A DNA stretch of 34,403 nucleotides, from NCBI GenBank assembly GCA_903915155.1, contig CAIWRU010000218.1, positions 1 through 34,403 on the forward strand. Reading direction: 5' to 3'. The DNA is from an uncultured Mucilaginibacter sp. Its GTDB lineage: Bacteria > Bacteroidota > Bacteroidia > Sphingobacteriales > Sphingobacteriaceae. The notes under the pieces are model-generated. The model saw only the letters and a list, made by a program, of their open reading frames with translations, was not told the origin of the DNA and did no database searches. Of this stretch, positions 8,074-15,308 are shown piece after piece (position 1 is the first letter of the stretch; each line of letters begins with the position of its first letter). The translations under genes and the position numbers were made by a program.

Positions 8074-8229
8074 TAGTAGCTAGTATTTAGTATCAAGTAG
8101 CTAGTATTAAGATAAAATATTTCTGCCGGTAGAAATTATCGGTGTCTCCAAGCGTAATCGCGTACCTCGCAATTACGCTTTTTTTATAAACTTTCTGTCT
8201 TGATACTAGATACTAGTTACTTGCTACTA
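8074..8229. repeat. Inverted repeat of TAGTATC-type units around a terminator
   Basis: 8074-8097 (TAGTAGCTAGTATTTAGTAT..) and the complement of 8199-8229 (TAGTAGCAAGTAACTAGTAT..) match with small gaps. A second direct copy of GTAGCTAGTATT follows at 8097-8108. The right arm runs into the stop codon of the minus-strand transpeptidase. A near-palindrome TTTCTGCCGGTAGAAA sits inside at 8120-8135. Confidence 0.65.
8150..8185 (+). terminator. Terminator after the YkuD_2 gene
   Basis: AAGCGTAAT (8150-8158) pairs with ATTACGCTT (8172-8180), and the run TTTTTTT follows on the plus strand. It lies 80 bases after the stop codon. Confidence 0.85.
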
Positions 8230-9765
8230 ATGAACCACTTTACTCAAATGCGAATAGAGCACAATATCCAGCCCGTAAACATCGGGGCGGTATTGGAGGG
8301 TGCCGGTGCTGTCGGCCCAGCAGGTAACGTAGGTAATATATACCGGGGTTTTCTTCGGCAGGTCGATGTAAGTTGGATCGGGTTTATCCATGTGCATGTC
8401 TTTATCAATTATTTTATACTGCCACCCCTGTCCAAATAAGTTTAAAGCCAAAGCTTCAGGGTCGCCAAGGCGTACACAGCCGTGGCTAACCGCTCGCATC
8501 GGTCTGTAAAAAGGTAATTTGGCCGGCGTATCGTGTAAATAAACATTGCTATGGTTATCAAACAGGAACTTTATTTTCCCCAGCGAATTATCATCGCCCG
8601 GTTCCTGTTTAAAGCTATATTCAGAATTTTTCACTGACGACCAATCGATAGAATCCGGGTCATCAACCTGTTTACCGTTCTTATAAACATCGATATTTTT
8701 GTTCGAAAGGTAATCGGGGTCTTTAGCTGCTTCCACCAAAATCTCTTTGTTTGCAATACTTTCAGGGATGTTCCATACAGGGTTCACCTGTACACTGTTT
8801 ATCAGGCTGTTCAATAACGGCGTTTCGTGCGGATTGGGTTTGTCTACACGGTCGGTATCATCAAAACGAACCAGCGTTTTTTTGTAATCCATATTGCGGC
8901 CCTGGCCTACGCAAACCTTCATGTTTAATACAGAGTGGCCGCTATCTATCACATCCAGTTTAAAATCGGGGATGTTCACTATTACATATTTATTCCCAGT
9001 AGGCTTATTTTTCCAGCGCAAGCGTTCCATGCTAATCCATAAAAGACGCCTGCTTTCCTCAGGCGACAGGCCTGGCACCTGTGTGTCGTTCAAAAATGCT
9101 TTTTGCAGGGCAAGGTATTGCGGGTCTTTTGGCTGGATGGTATCTAAATAAGTTTTAACATCATTTATAGCCAGCACGTGGTTAATTGCGATACTATCGG
9201 GCCTTTTGGTAGCTAAAAAGTAGCGTGAAAATATTTTTTTAGGGTTGATAACACCGTACTGCAAATCGTTTGAGTAATTGATAAGCGAGTTGGCAGTAAG
9301 CAATTCAAGCACAGCTACATCATGATAAGCCTGGTTAATTGTTTTAATACCTGTGCCGCTATTCAACTTGGCTACCAATGCCTTAATTTGCCGCGACTGG
9401 AACATCCTTGAACTGAAGCCATGTTCGCCTGATTTGTCGTAATACCCGGTAATTACCTTGAAATTGTCGTCCGGCAGGTTATTTTCTAAGAATGTTGGTT
9501 CGTAACCGTTTTTATCGTAATAAGCTTCAAGTTCTTTTGGGTAGGTTAGCCTTCCTTTCTGATCAATAAGTACCTGTTTAAAAACAGCGGCAAAATCATC
9601 AGGATCGAAATCTTTAAAAACCTTGTTCTGTGATTTTTTAAACAGGATATTTGCTACATCAGAGGTTTTCTTTTTGCATCCGTTTATAATTAAAGCACAT
9701 ATCAGCAACAATAATAATAGGGCAGGACGTGTATTTTTTTTAACCTTGATATAGTGGAATTCCAT
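8227..9765 (-). CDS. LdtD/YcbB-like L,D-transpeptidase lipoprotein
   Basis: A 512-residue lipoprotein that should catalyse 3-3 peptidoglycan cross-linking or protein-to-murein attachment. I chose the start at 9765 because MEFHYIKVKKNTRPALLLLLL.. then LIINGC gives a proper signal and lipobox with Cys at 30; an upstream Met (9837) would add a second hydrophobic stretch. The N-terminal half is the scaffold region seen in YcbB relatives (ELEAYYDKNGYEPTF, LQYGVINP). The YkuD domain follows (NKYVIVNIPDFKLDV) and ends in AVSHGCVRLGDPEALA with His428 and Cys430. The NPVWNIPESIANKEIL segment before it is typical of the YcbB group. Its 3' end converges with the YkuD_2 gene. Confidence 0.9.
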   Translation of the reverse strand: MEFHYIKVKKNTRPALLLLLLICALIINGCKKKTSDVANILFKKSQNKVFKDFDPDDFAAVFKQVLIDQKGRLTYPKELEAYYDKNGYEPTFLENNLPDDNFKVITGYYDKSGEHGFSSRMFQSRQIKALVAKLNSGTGIKTINQAYHDVAVLELLTANSLINYSNDLQYGVINPKKIFSRYFLATKRPDSIAINHVLAINDVKTYLDTIQPKDPQYLALQKAFLNDTQVPGLSPEESRRLLWISMERLRWKNKPTGNKYVIVNIPDFKLDVIDSGHSVLNMKVCVGQGRNMDYKKTLVRFDDTDRVDKPNPHETPLLNSLINSVQVNPVWNIPESIANKEILVEAAKDPDYLSNKNIDVYKNGKQVDDPDSIDWSSVKNSEYSFKQEPGDDNSLGKIKFLFDNHSNVYLHDTPAKLPFYRPMRAVSHGCVRLGDPEALALNLFGQGWQYKIIDKDMHMDKPDPTYIDLPKKTPVYITYVTCWADSTGTLQYRPDVYGLDIVLYSHLSKVVH

Positions 9766-9874
9766 ATTTATGAGCAACATATAAGTGGCTATAAGCAATT
9801 GCCATACCACAAATAATAAAGTTTTTGTTTGGCGCAAAGTTAATTCATTTACATTGCATCTATATCTTTATAAT

Positions 9875-10885
9875 ATGAAGAAAATAATATTGTTGCTTTT
9901 TTGCTTGTTTGCAGCGGGGAAGATATGGGCGCAAGCCTTTGAGCCCGTTAACAAAAATGCATCGCCCGAAGCAAAAAAGCTGCTGGCTTTTATATACAGC
10001 ATAAAGGGGAAATATATTATTTCGGGTCAGCATAATTTCAATCATCAGCTTAATCTATATTCGGATAGCGCTTACGCATTTACAGGTAAGTACCCGGCTT
10101 TATGGGGTACTGATTTTATACTTTCGGGCACCAACGATCTGGGGCAGAATATTGTGAACGAAGCTATTGAAAAATGGAAGAACGGCTATATTGTTACCCT
10201 AATGTGGCACCAGGGGCGGCCAATAGACGAGCCGCCTTATGGATGGAAAGAAAGTGTACAGGGTAAATTAACCGATGCGCAATGGAACGAACTGGTAACT
10301 CCCGGAACGGCGCTAAATACAAAATGGCTGGCGCAGATAGACAAAATTGCCGGCTACCTGAAGCAATTGCAGGACGCACATGTACCGGTTTTGTGGCGGC
10401 CGTACCACGAAATGAACGGCGTTTGGTTTTGGTGGGGAAATAAAAAAGGAGAGAACGGCATTGTGAAACTTTGGAAGATGATGTATGACCGCTATACCAA
10501 TTATCACCATTTAAATAATTTGATTTGGATATGGGGGGCGAATGGTATCCGCGATATTCCGCAGGATGAGGCTTATAGCTACAAGGATTATTACCCAGGC
10601 GCGGATTATGTGGATGTTTTGGGTGCCGATGTTTACCATTTTGATTATGAGCAAAAGGATTATATTGAACTATTGCAATTAGCGCAGGGCAAACTAATAG
10701 CTTTAACCGAAGTTGGTGAACTGCCCAAGCCCGAAATACTGGCCGCCCAGCCCGAATGGGCCTGGTTTATGGTATGGACAAACTTTTTATGGGATGATAA
10801 TCCGCGCGACCGCGTAAGGCAAATTTACACCTTGCCGCAAACGCTTGACCATGAAACGGTGAAGGCGGCGTTGCAAAGTAACTGA
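9875..10885 (+). CDS. GH26 family glycoside hydrolase (beta-mannanase-like)
   Basis: A 336-residue secreted retaining glycosidase of family GH26, most members of which cleave beta-1,4-mannan. The chosen ATG gives a clean signal peptide (MKKIILLLFCLFAAGKIWAQ); the frame extends upstream to 9785 but that part overlaps the divergent leader and is unlikely to be translated. The TIM-barrel landmarks are there: WGTDFI, MWHQGRP, WRPYHEMNGVWFWWG with the acid/base Glu179, LIWIWGANG, YYPGADYVDVLGADVY, and the nucleophile Glu279 in ALTEVGE. No carbohydrate-binding module. Substrate (mannan, glucomannan or mixed-linkage glucan) is not settled by sequence. Confidence 0.92.
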   Translation: MKKIILLLFCLFAAGKIWAQAFEPVNKNASPEAKKLLAFIYSIKGKYIISGQHNFNHQLNLYSDSAYAFTGKYPALWGTDFILSGTNDLGQNIVNEAIEKWKNGYIVTLMWHQGRPIDEPPYGWKESVQGKLTDAQWNELVTPGTALNTKWLAQIDKIAGYLKQLQDAHVPVLWRPYHEMNGVWFWWGNKKGENGIVKLWKMMYDRYTNYHHLNNLIWIWGANGIRDIPQDEAYSYKDYYPGADYVDVLGADVYHFDYEQKDYIELLQLAQGKLIALTEVGELPKPEILAAQPEWAWFMVWTNFLWDDNPRDRVRQIYTLPQTLDHETVKAALQSN

Positions 10886-10904
10886 TATGAAAATTTGATA
10901 TTCC

Positions 10905-10970
10905 TGTAGAGACGCGATACTTTGCGTATCTAACTTGCAAATCAGAGACGCAAAGTATTGCGTCTCTACA
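10905..10970. repeat. GAGACGCAA palindromic repeat, copy 1 (double)
   Basis: Arms 10905-10930 and 10945-10970 are inverted copies (24 of 26 positions match) of a unit that is itself palindromic: GAGACGCAA-AGTA-TTGCGTCTC. Other copies lie at 12841-12874 and 21304-21378. This one fills the gap between the GH26 stop and the DinB-family start and ends 10 bases before the ATG. Confidence 0.85.
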
Positions 10971-10980
10971 AAAAAATGTG

Positions 10981-11490
10981 ATGGCAGATAAAAAGAAACC
11001 CGAAGTTTGGCTGCGTGGACCGCTGGATGGTATGCCGCCATTACTGCAACCCGTTGCCCATGCTTTGCTGCAGGCCCGTGAGGAAATAAATGAATTATTG
11101 GCTGGTTTTCCCGACGAGTTGTTGTGGCTGAAAGTAGCTGGTATGGCCTCGCCGGGGTTTCATTTGCAACATTTGGCCGGGGTGTTGGACAGGTTGTTTA
11201 CTTACGCCCGGGGCGAGGCGCTTACAGCACAGCAATTAGACTATTTGGCCAATGAGGGTAAGGGCATTGTTGAATTAAGCATATTGCTCGAAAATTTTAA
11301 TAGGCAAGTGGATATAGCCATAAAGCAATTAAGCGAAACTGATGCAGATACTTTAACCGAAGTACGCGGTGTAGGACGAGCACAAATACCATCAACTGTA
11401 ATTGGGTTAATGGTGCATGCTGCCGAACATACCATGCGGCATACCGGCCAGCTATTGGTTACTGTGAATGTATTGAAGGCCGGTAATTAA
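10981..11490 (+). CDS. DinB/YfiT-like four-helix metal-binding protein
   Basis: A 169-residue DinB-superfamily protein, a four-helix bundle with a divalent metal held by three His. Candidate ligands are His64 (GFHLQHLAG) and the HxxxH pair His150/His154 in HAAEHTMRHTGQLL. Members include thiol-dependent S-transferases and damage-inducible proteins; the actual reaction here is unknown. The start is given as ATG at 10981; the preceding GTG (10978) is in frame. The leader carries the palindromic repeat, which may fold in the mRNA. The 3' end overlaps the convergent MFS gene by 32 bases. Confidence 0.8.
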   Translation: MADKKKPEVWLRGPLDGMPPLLQPVAHALLQAREEINELLAGFPDELLWLKVAGMASPGFHLQHLAGVLDRLFTYARGEALTAQQLDYLANEGKGIVELSILLENFNRQVDIAIKQLSETDADTLTEVRGVGRAQIPSTVIGLMVHAAEHTMRHTGQLLVTVNVLKAGN

Positions 11491-12679
11491 TCCTGTACAT
11501 CAGCATAAAACCAGTTGCCGCTACGAGGCAAACACCGCCTAAAAGCCACCATAATAAACTGAACCCGCCATATAAGATAAGCTGGCTGCCCAATGTAGGC
11601 GCTAAAACCTGCGCGGTTGACCAGGCCATAGTATACAGCGCTGCGTACTCGCCGCGATTGCGCGGGGTGGTGCGGGTTATCCAAAAGGAGTTCATGAACG
11701 GCATGGCCAGCATTTCGCCCAAAGTGATAAAGAATACCACTAGCAACCTCGACCATATAACAGCTGGCATTACATTTAGTATCACAAAGCCAATGCCTAC
11801 CAGTATAACGCCCGAACTAATGTATTTTAAAGCGTGCCTGCGGCCTTCGAGTCGATGGATGAGTATCATTTCAATAATTACTATTAGAAGACCGTTAAGC
11901 GCCATTAAAAAGCCGATAGTTTGTTCGTTATATCCCCAAACCATTTTATAAAAGAGCGGCTGCATGGTAAACAGCTGGAAAAAGCACGTGGCAAAAAGTA
12001 CCACGAAAAGTATGAACAGCAGATAAATTTTGTCGTTATACGCTGATGATGAAACCGTTTCATCGATTTTTATTTTTGCCGGTTTTACAATGCCTGAGCG
12101 TGGTATCAGTTTTAACAGCATAAGTGCGGCTAGGATATTGGTGCAACCATCAACCCAAAAAAGTGAATGATAACTGTATGATGCCAAAAAGCCGCCCAAA
12201 GCGCCGCCCACGGCCCAACCCAGGTTTACAGCCAAACGGTTTAATGAATAGGAGCGGGTTTTATTCTCGTTAGTACTGTAGTATGCTATAGCCGATGAGT
12301 TTGCCGGGCGGAATGATTCGTTGCAAAAACTAAGTACGTAAGCGCTGATGGCAAGGCTTAAAAATGTATGCTGATAGCCTGCAATTATAAACAATACACC
12401 GCCGCTGAATAAGGCGAATATCTGCAGATCATAAAAGCCGATCTTGTCTGTCAGCTTACCGCCAACAAATGCGCCGCATATCGATCCCAGGCCGAACAGC
12501 CCCATAATATAACCTGCCTGCACTATGGTAAAATGCAATTGATGGGTGCAATAAATGGTCATGAAGGGGATCACCATGGTGCCGCTGCGGTTTACCAGCA
12601 TTACAAGGCACAGGTACCAGCTATTACGCGAAAGGCCGCTGTAGGCTTGTTTATAAAGTTGAACAGGTGAGGTGAGCAT
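11459..12679 (-). CDS. MFS transporter (drug/proton antiporter type)
   Basis: A 406-residue inner-membrane transporter with about 12 hydrophobic segments. The MFS motif A is clear after the second helix: GGKLTDKIGFYDLQ (near residues 73-86), and a long central loop (LIPRSGIVKPAKIKIDETVSSSAYNDK) divides the two six-helix halves. The fifth-helix region (LGWAVGGALGGFLASY) resembles motif C of antiporters, which suggests export. The substrate cannot be predicted. The last 32 bases overlap the convergent DinB-family gene. The start codon lies 6 bases past a -7 box, so the mRNA may have almost no leader, and that box is overlapped by a perfect inverted repeat, a likely repressor or activator site. 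Confidence 0.87.
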   Translation of the reverse strand: MLTSPVQLYKQAYSGLSRNSWYLCLVMLVNRSGTMVIPFMTIYCTHQLHFTIVQAGYIMGLFGLGSICGAFVGGKLTDKIGFYDLQIFALFSGGVLFIIAGYQHTFLSLAISAYVLSFCNESFRPANSSAIAYYSTNENKTRSYSLNRLAVNLGWAVGGALGGFLASYSYHSLFWVDGCTNILAALMLLKLIPRSGIVKPAKIKIDETVSSSAYNDKIYLLFILFVVLFATCFFQLFTMQPLFYKMVWGYNEQTIGFLMALNGLLIVIIEMILIHRLEGRRHALKYISSGVILVGIGFVILNVMPAVIWSRLLVVFFITLGEMLAMPFMNSFWITRTTPRNRGEYAALYTMAWSTAQVLAPTLGSQLILYGGFSLLWWLLGGVCLVAATGFMLMYRINYRPSIHSQ

Positions 12680-12684
12680 TTGTA

Positions 12685-12692
12685 CAAATATA
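12685..12692 (-). promoter_or_regulatory. -7 box of the MFS gene
   Basis: Minus strand TATATTTG, an exact TAnnTTTG match, ending 5 bases before the ATG (12679). Initiation 5-7 bases downstream would make the message leaderless or nearly so. Confidence 0.55.
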
Positions 12693-12724
12693 GAATTTAG
12701 GGCTTGTTTGCGCTAAATTCTATA
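12689..12724. promoter_or_regulatory. Perfect 12-bp inverted repeat, candidate operator
   Basis: TATAGAATTTAG (12689-12700), a 12-base spacer, then CTAAATTCTATA (12713-12724), a perfect inverted repeat. The left arm overlaps the MFS -7 box by four bases and the right arm covers the -33 region. This is the layout of a regulator binding site; no regulator gene is adjacent. Confidence 0.6.
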
Positions 12725-12840
12725 AGCAATACAAGGGTCTGTTTTGAATATCAACGGTTTCTGTATGGGTCTTACCGGTTTGCTGCTGCCGGATGCACCT
12801 GTCGCGATGAAATATTTGCATCGCCGATTTTATACCTGAC

Positions 12841-12874
12841 AATGTAGAGACGCAAAGTATTGCGTCTCTACATT
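12841..12874. repeat. GAGACGCAA palindromic repeat, copy 2 (single)
   Basis: A perfect palindrome: AATGTAGAGACGCAA, loop AGTA, TTGCGTCTCTACATT. It ends 29 bases before the M20 start codon. Confidence 0.9.
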
Positions 12875-12903
12875 TAAAAACCTTATTTTTGCCGCCATTA
12901 CTT

Positions 12904-13965
12904 ATGGCCGATATAGATACGCTTTTTCAGCAGGCTGTTGAACTGCTGCAGCAATTAATTTTGATACCGTCTTTTAGCAGAGAGGAAGATAAAACCGCTG
13001 ATGCTATTGAACAATTTATGAAGCAGCACGGTATTGTGATGCACCGCAAGCTGAATAACCTGTGGGCATGGAACAAATATTTTGATGCCGGTAAGCCTAC
13101 CATATTGCTTAATTCGCACCATGATACGGTTAAACCAAACTCGGGCTATACGCGCGACCCGTTCGATGCCAAAATAGAGGATGGTAAACTATACGGCCTG
13201 GGCAGTAATGACGCAGGCGGATGTTTGGTATCGCTGATAGCGGTGTTCCTTTATTTTTACGATAAACAGGATCTTAAATATAATTTTTGCCTTGCCACTA
13301 CTGCAGAGGAGGAAATATCGGGCGTTAATGGGTTGGAATTGATCATTCCCGAATTAGGTCAGCTTGATTTTGGCATTGTAGGCGAACCTACCTTGATGCA
13401 ATTGGCCATTGCCGAACGTGGTTTAATGGTATTGGATTGTACTGCATATGGCAAAGCCGGCCACGCTGCACGCGAAGAAGGCGAAAACGCTATTTACAAA
13501 GCACTGCCCGATATTGAATGGTTTCGCACTTTTAAATTTCCGAAGGAATCGGAAGTTTTTGGGCCGGTGAAGATGTCGGTTACTATAATAAACGCGGGCT
13601 CGCAGCATAATGTGGTACCGGCAAGCTGTGTATTTACAGTTGATGTTAGGGTAACTGATGCATATCGCAACGAAGAAGTTTTGGAAATTATCCGCCGGCA
13701 TGTGAGTTGCGAGGTTAAGCCAAGATCCATCAGGTTGAAGCCGTCCTCAATTGATAAAAATCATCCCATTGTGCAGGCTGGTATCGCTTTAGGCAGAACG
13801 ACCTATGGTTCGCCTACAACGTCCGATCAATCATTGCTTGATATACAATCCATCAAAGTAGGGCCCGGTGATTCCGCACGGTCGCATACAGCTGATGAGT
13901 TTGTTTATGTGGATGAGATTAGGCAGGGGATAGAGTTGTATGTTAAGATGCTGGAACAGATTTAG
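12904..13965 (+). CDS. M20 metallo-deacylase (ArgE/DapE group)
   Basis: A 353-residue cytosolic zinc enzyme that removes an acyl group from an amino acid. Visible metal and catalytic residues: His72 and Asp74 (NSHHDTV), Asp103 (GSNDAGG), the acid pair Glu135-Glu136 (TTAEEEISG), Glu161 (VGEPT) and His328 (RSHTADEF). The dimerisation lid lies between (GKAGHAAREEGENA onward). With argH 1.3 kb away, the likely job is hydrolysis of N-acetyl- or N-succinyl-citrulline/ornithine in arginine synthesis, since Bacteroidota use acylated citrulline intermediates; this is inference from neighbourhood, and DapE-like or dipeptidase roles remain possible. I chose the ATG at 12904; the frame opens earlier at a TTG (12889). 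Confidence 0.87.
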   Translation: MADIDTLFQQAVELLQQLILIPSFSREEDKTADAIEQFMKQHGIVMHRKLNNLWAWNKYFDAGKPTILLNSHHDTVKPNSGYTRDPFDAKIEDGKLYGLGSNDAGGCLVSLIAVFLYFYDKQDLKYNFCLATTAEEEISGVNGLELIIPELGQLDFGIVGEPTLMQLAIAERGLMVLDCTAYGKAGHAAREEGENAIYKALPDIEWFRTFKFPKESEVFGPVKMSVTIINAGSQHNVVPASCVFTVDVRVTDAYRNEEVLEIIRRHVSCEVKPRSIRLKPSSIDKNHPIVQAGIALGRTTYGSPTTSDQSLLDIQSIKVGPGDSARSHTADEFVYVDEIRQGIELYVKMLEQI

Positions 13966-14367
13966 CCCCCTGACCCCCTAAAGGGGGAGTTTTATAGTTT
14001 GTCGTCATCGACAGATTGCATGTGTCACATCATTTCCGACCACATATACATATATAAGATTCCAGAAGATATTCACTTCTGCTATTTCAATAACATAAAA
14101 GCCGATTTTTTCAAAACTCCCCCCTTTAGGGAGTAATAGCCCATAAAAAGACATTTATACTGCATTACTTATTATGGTTAACATAACTTAACATAATTTC
14201 AAGCTATTTTTTTAATAACGTATTGATTGTCAATTACTTATTAGGTAAAATGAGTTAAATCGTGTAAACCATGTATTACGCCATTGTTTCTTTGTCTTCA
14301 ATAATGTTTCGGGGAATCGGCCAACACTTCAATATGTCATTTGATGGGCTATTACCCTTTAGGGGGG
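13966..14367. repeat. Intergenic region with C/G-block repeats
   Basis: No gene is visible. At the left edge CCCCC-TAAA-GGGGG (13974-13987) followed by AGTTTTAT can serve as a terminator for the M20 gene. 14117-14144 and 14344-14369 are inverted copies (CCCCCCTTTAGGG..TAATAGCCCAT, one 2-base gap and two substitutions) 200 bases apart. The right copy includes the stop codon of the DUF1345 gene. A CAGAAG/CTTCTG pair lies at about 14063-14081. Confidence 0.65.
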
Positions 14368-15063
14368 CTACTGCGAAACCAATCCCGATATTACGTTGAT
14401 ACTCAGCGCCACTATAGTGGTGTTGAAAACGAATGATATAATTGCATGTATAAGGCATGTCCGCCGTATACGCCTGTCGGTTATTACCACATCTGATACC
14501 TGGAAGGTCATGCCTACTACAAATCCAAAATATACGAAATCCATATAATCGGGGTCTTTTAGATTTCCCGGAAAATCGAGCCCGCCACCTTTAAGAGGTT
14601 TGCCATTATCTGTACTGGTATCATAATACATGTGGGCATATTTCAGCGTAAAAACTGTATGGACAAGCCACCATGAAACCGCTACCGCAGTTATTGCTAA
14701 AGCTATATGCCCATTTTTAGCGGCTTCAGATAAACCCTTCACTGATTTTAACAGGAATATAATAGCCACAAGGCTAACTATTGAAGCAGTTATGATAAAG
14801 ATAAATAACATCCTGCGGCTGGAATCCTGTAGTTTGGCGATTTTTTTTACCTCCATGGGATGCGATGTCAGGATGATTATCCAGTCTAGTATAATAACGG
14901 TTAACGCGCAGCCTATCCATGATGACAATGCGAGCTCAGGTATCGTAAACGATTTATCGCAGGAAAAATAAACAATGATTCCTACAATAATCGCTATCGT
15001 TAAACGATAATTCGCATCCAGTTTATAGAAAAATCTTTTATCGGTTTTTATAGTATTTGCCAT
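14368..15063 (-). CDS. DUF1345 membrane protein
   Basis: A 231-residue integral membrane protein with about five or six helices. Family landmarks: WWLVHTVFTLKYAHMYYD, then DYMDFVYFGFVVGMTFQVSDVVITDRRIRRTCLIHA, which is the DUF1345 signature. Function unknown. The start at 15063 sits one base after the ywbE stop codon, so the two are translationally coupled; an upstream in-frame Met (15087) would overlap ywbE by 23 bases and is less likely. The stop codon lies inside an intergenic inverted repeat. Confidence 0.88.
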   Translation of the reverse strand: MANTIKTDKRFFYKLDANYRLTIAIIVGIIVYFSCDKSFTIPELALSSWIGCALTVIILDWIIILTSHPMEVKKIAKLQDSSRRMLFIFIITASIVSLVAIIFLLKSVKGLSEAAKNGHIALAITAVAVSWWLVHTVFTLKYAHMYYDTSTDNGKPLKGGGLDFPGNLKDPDYMDFVYFGFVVGMTFQVSDVVITDRRIRRTCLIHAIISFVFNTTIVALSINVISGLVSQ

Positions 15064-15064
15064 A

Positions 15065-15265
15065 TCAATCTTCTTCAATAATTTCAATAACGCGGCCTAC
15101 CTGCCCATCTTCCAAACGCACTTTTATGCCACGGGAATGAAAGGTAGAACTGGTTAGCAGATCCTTCACAAAACCGCGTGTGCGTTTGCCTGAGCGTTGG
15201 TCTTTTTTAAGGATAATATCAACCTCAAGCCCGGGGTAAATGTCGCCTCTGTTTTGGCCGTTCAT
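15065..15265 (-). CDS. ywbE: YwbE family small protein
   Basis: A 66-residue protein of the YwbE family (DUF2196). Key features: NRGDIYPGLEVDIILKKDQRSGKRTRG, then the LTSSTFHSRGIKVRLEDGQVGRV core, and an acidic tail. Full family length. It looks like a small RNA- or nucleotide-binding beta barrel, but no function is established. It lies 43 bases after argH and one base ahead of the DUF1345 gene, all on the minus strand, and is probably in the same transcript. Confidence 0.9.
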   Translation of the reverse strand: MNGQNRGDIYPGLEVDIILKKDQRSGKRTRGFVKDLLTSSTFHSRGIKVRLEDGQVGRVIEIIEED

Positions 15266-15308
15266 ATAGTTTTTGATTTCACCGATTTTGGAGATTGATT
15301 ACACCGAT

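Noticed and set aside
8200-8439. Small plus-strand frame overlapping the Ldt 3' end
   Set aside because: Antisense to the transpeptidase and repeat; no signal or family features.
9766-9837. Longer N-terminus for the LdtD-like lipoprotein
   Set aside because: It adds a second hydrophobic stretch before a proper lipobox signal; the start at 9765 is simpler.
10905-10970. Possible CRISPR or attenuator at the GAGACGCAA repeat
   Set aside because: Only paired inverted units with unequal spacing and no spacers array; no leader peptide is visible.
14276-14458. Minus-strand 60-codon frame at the DUF1345 3' end
   Set aside because: It overlaps the DUF1345 gene in another frame and the inverted repeat; no family features.
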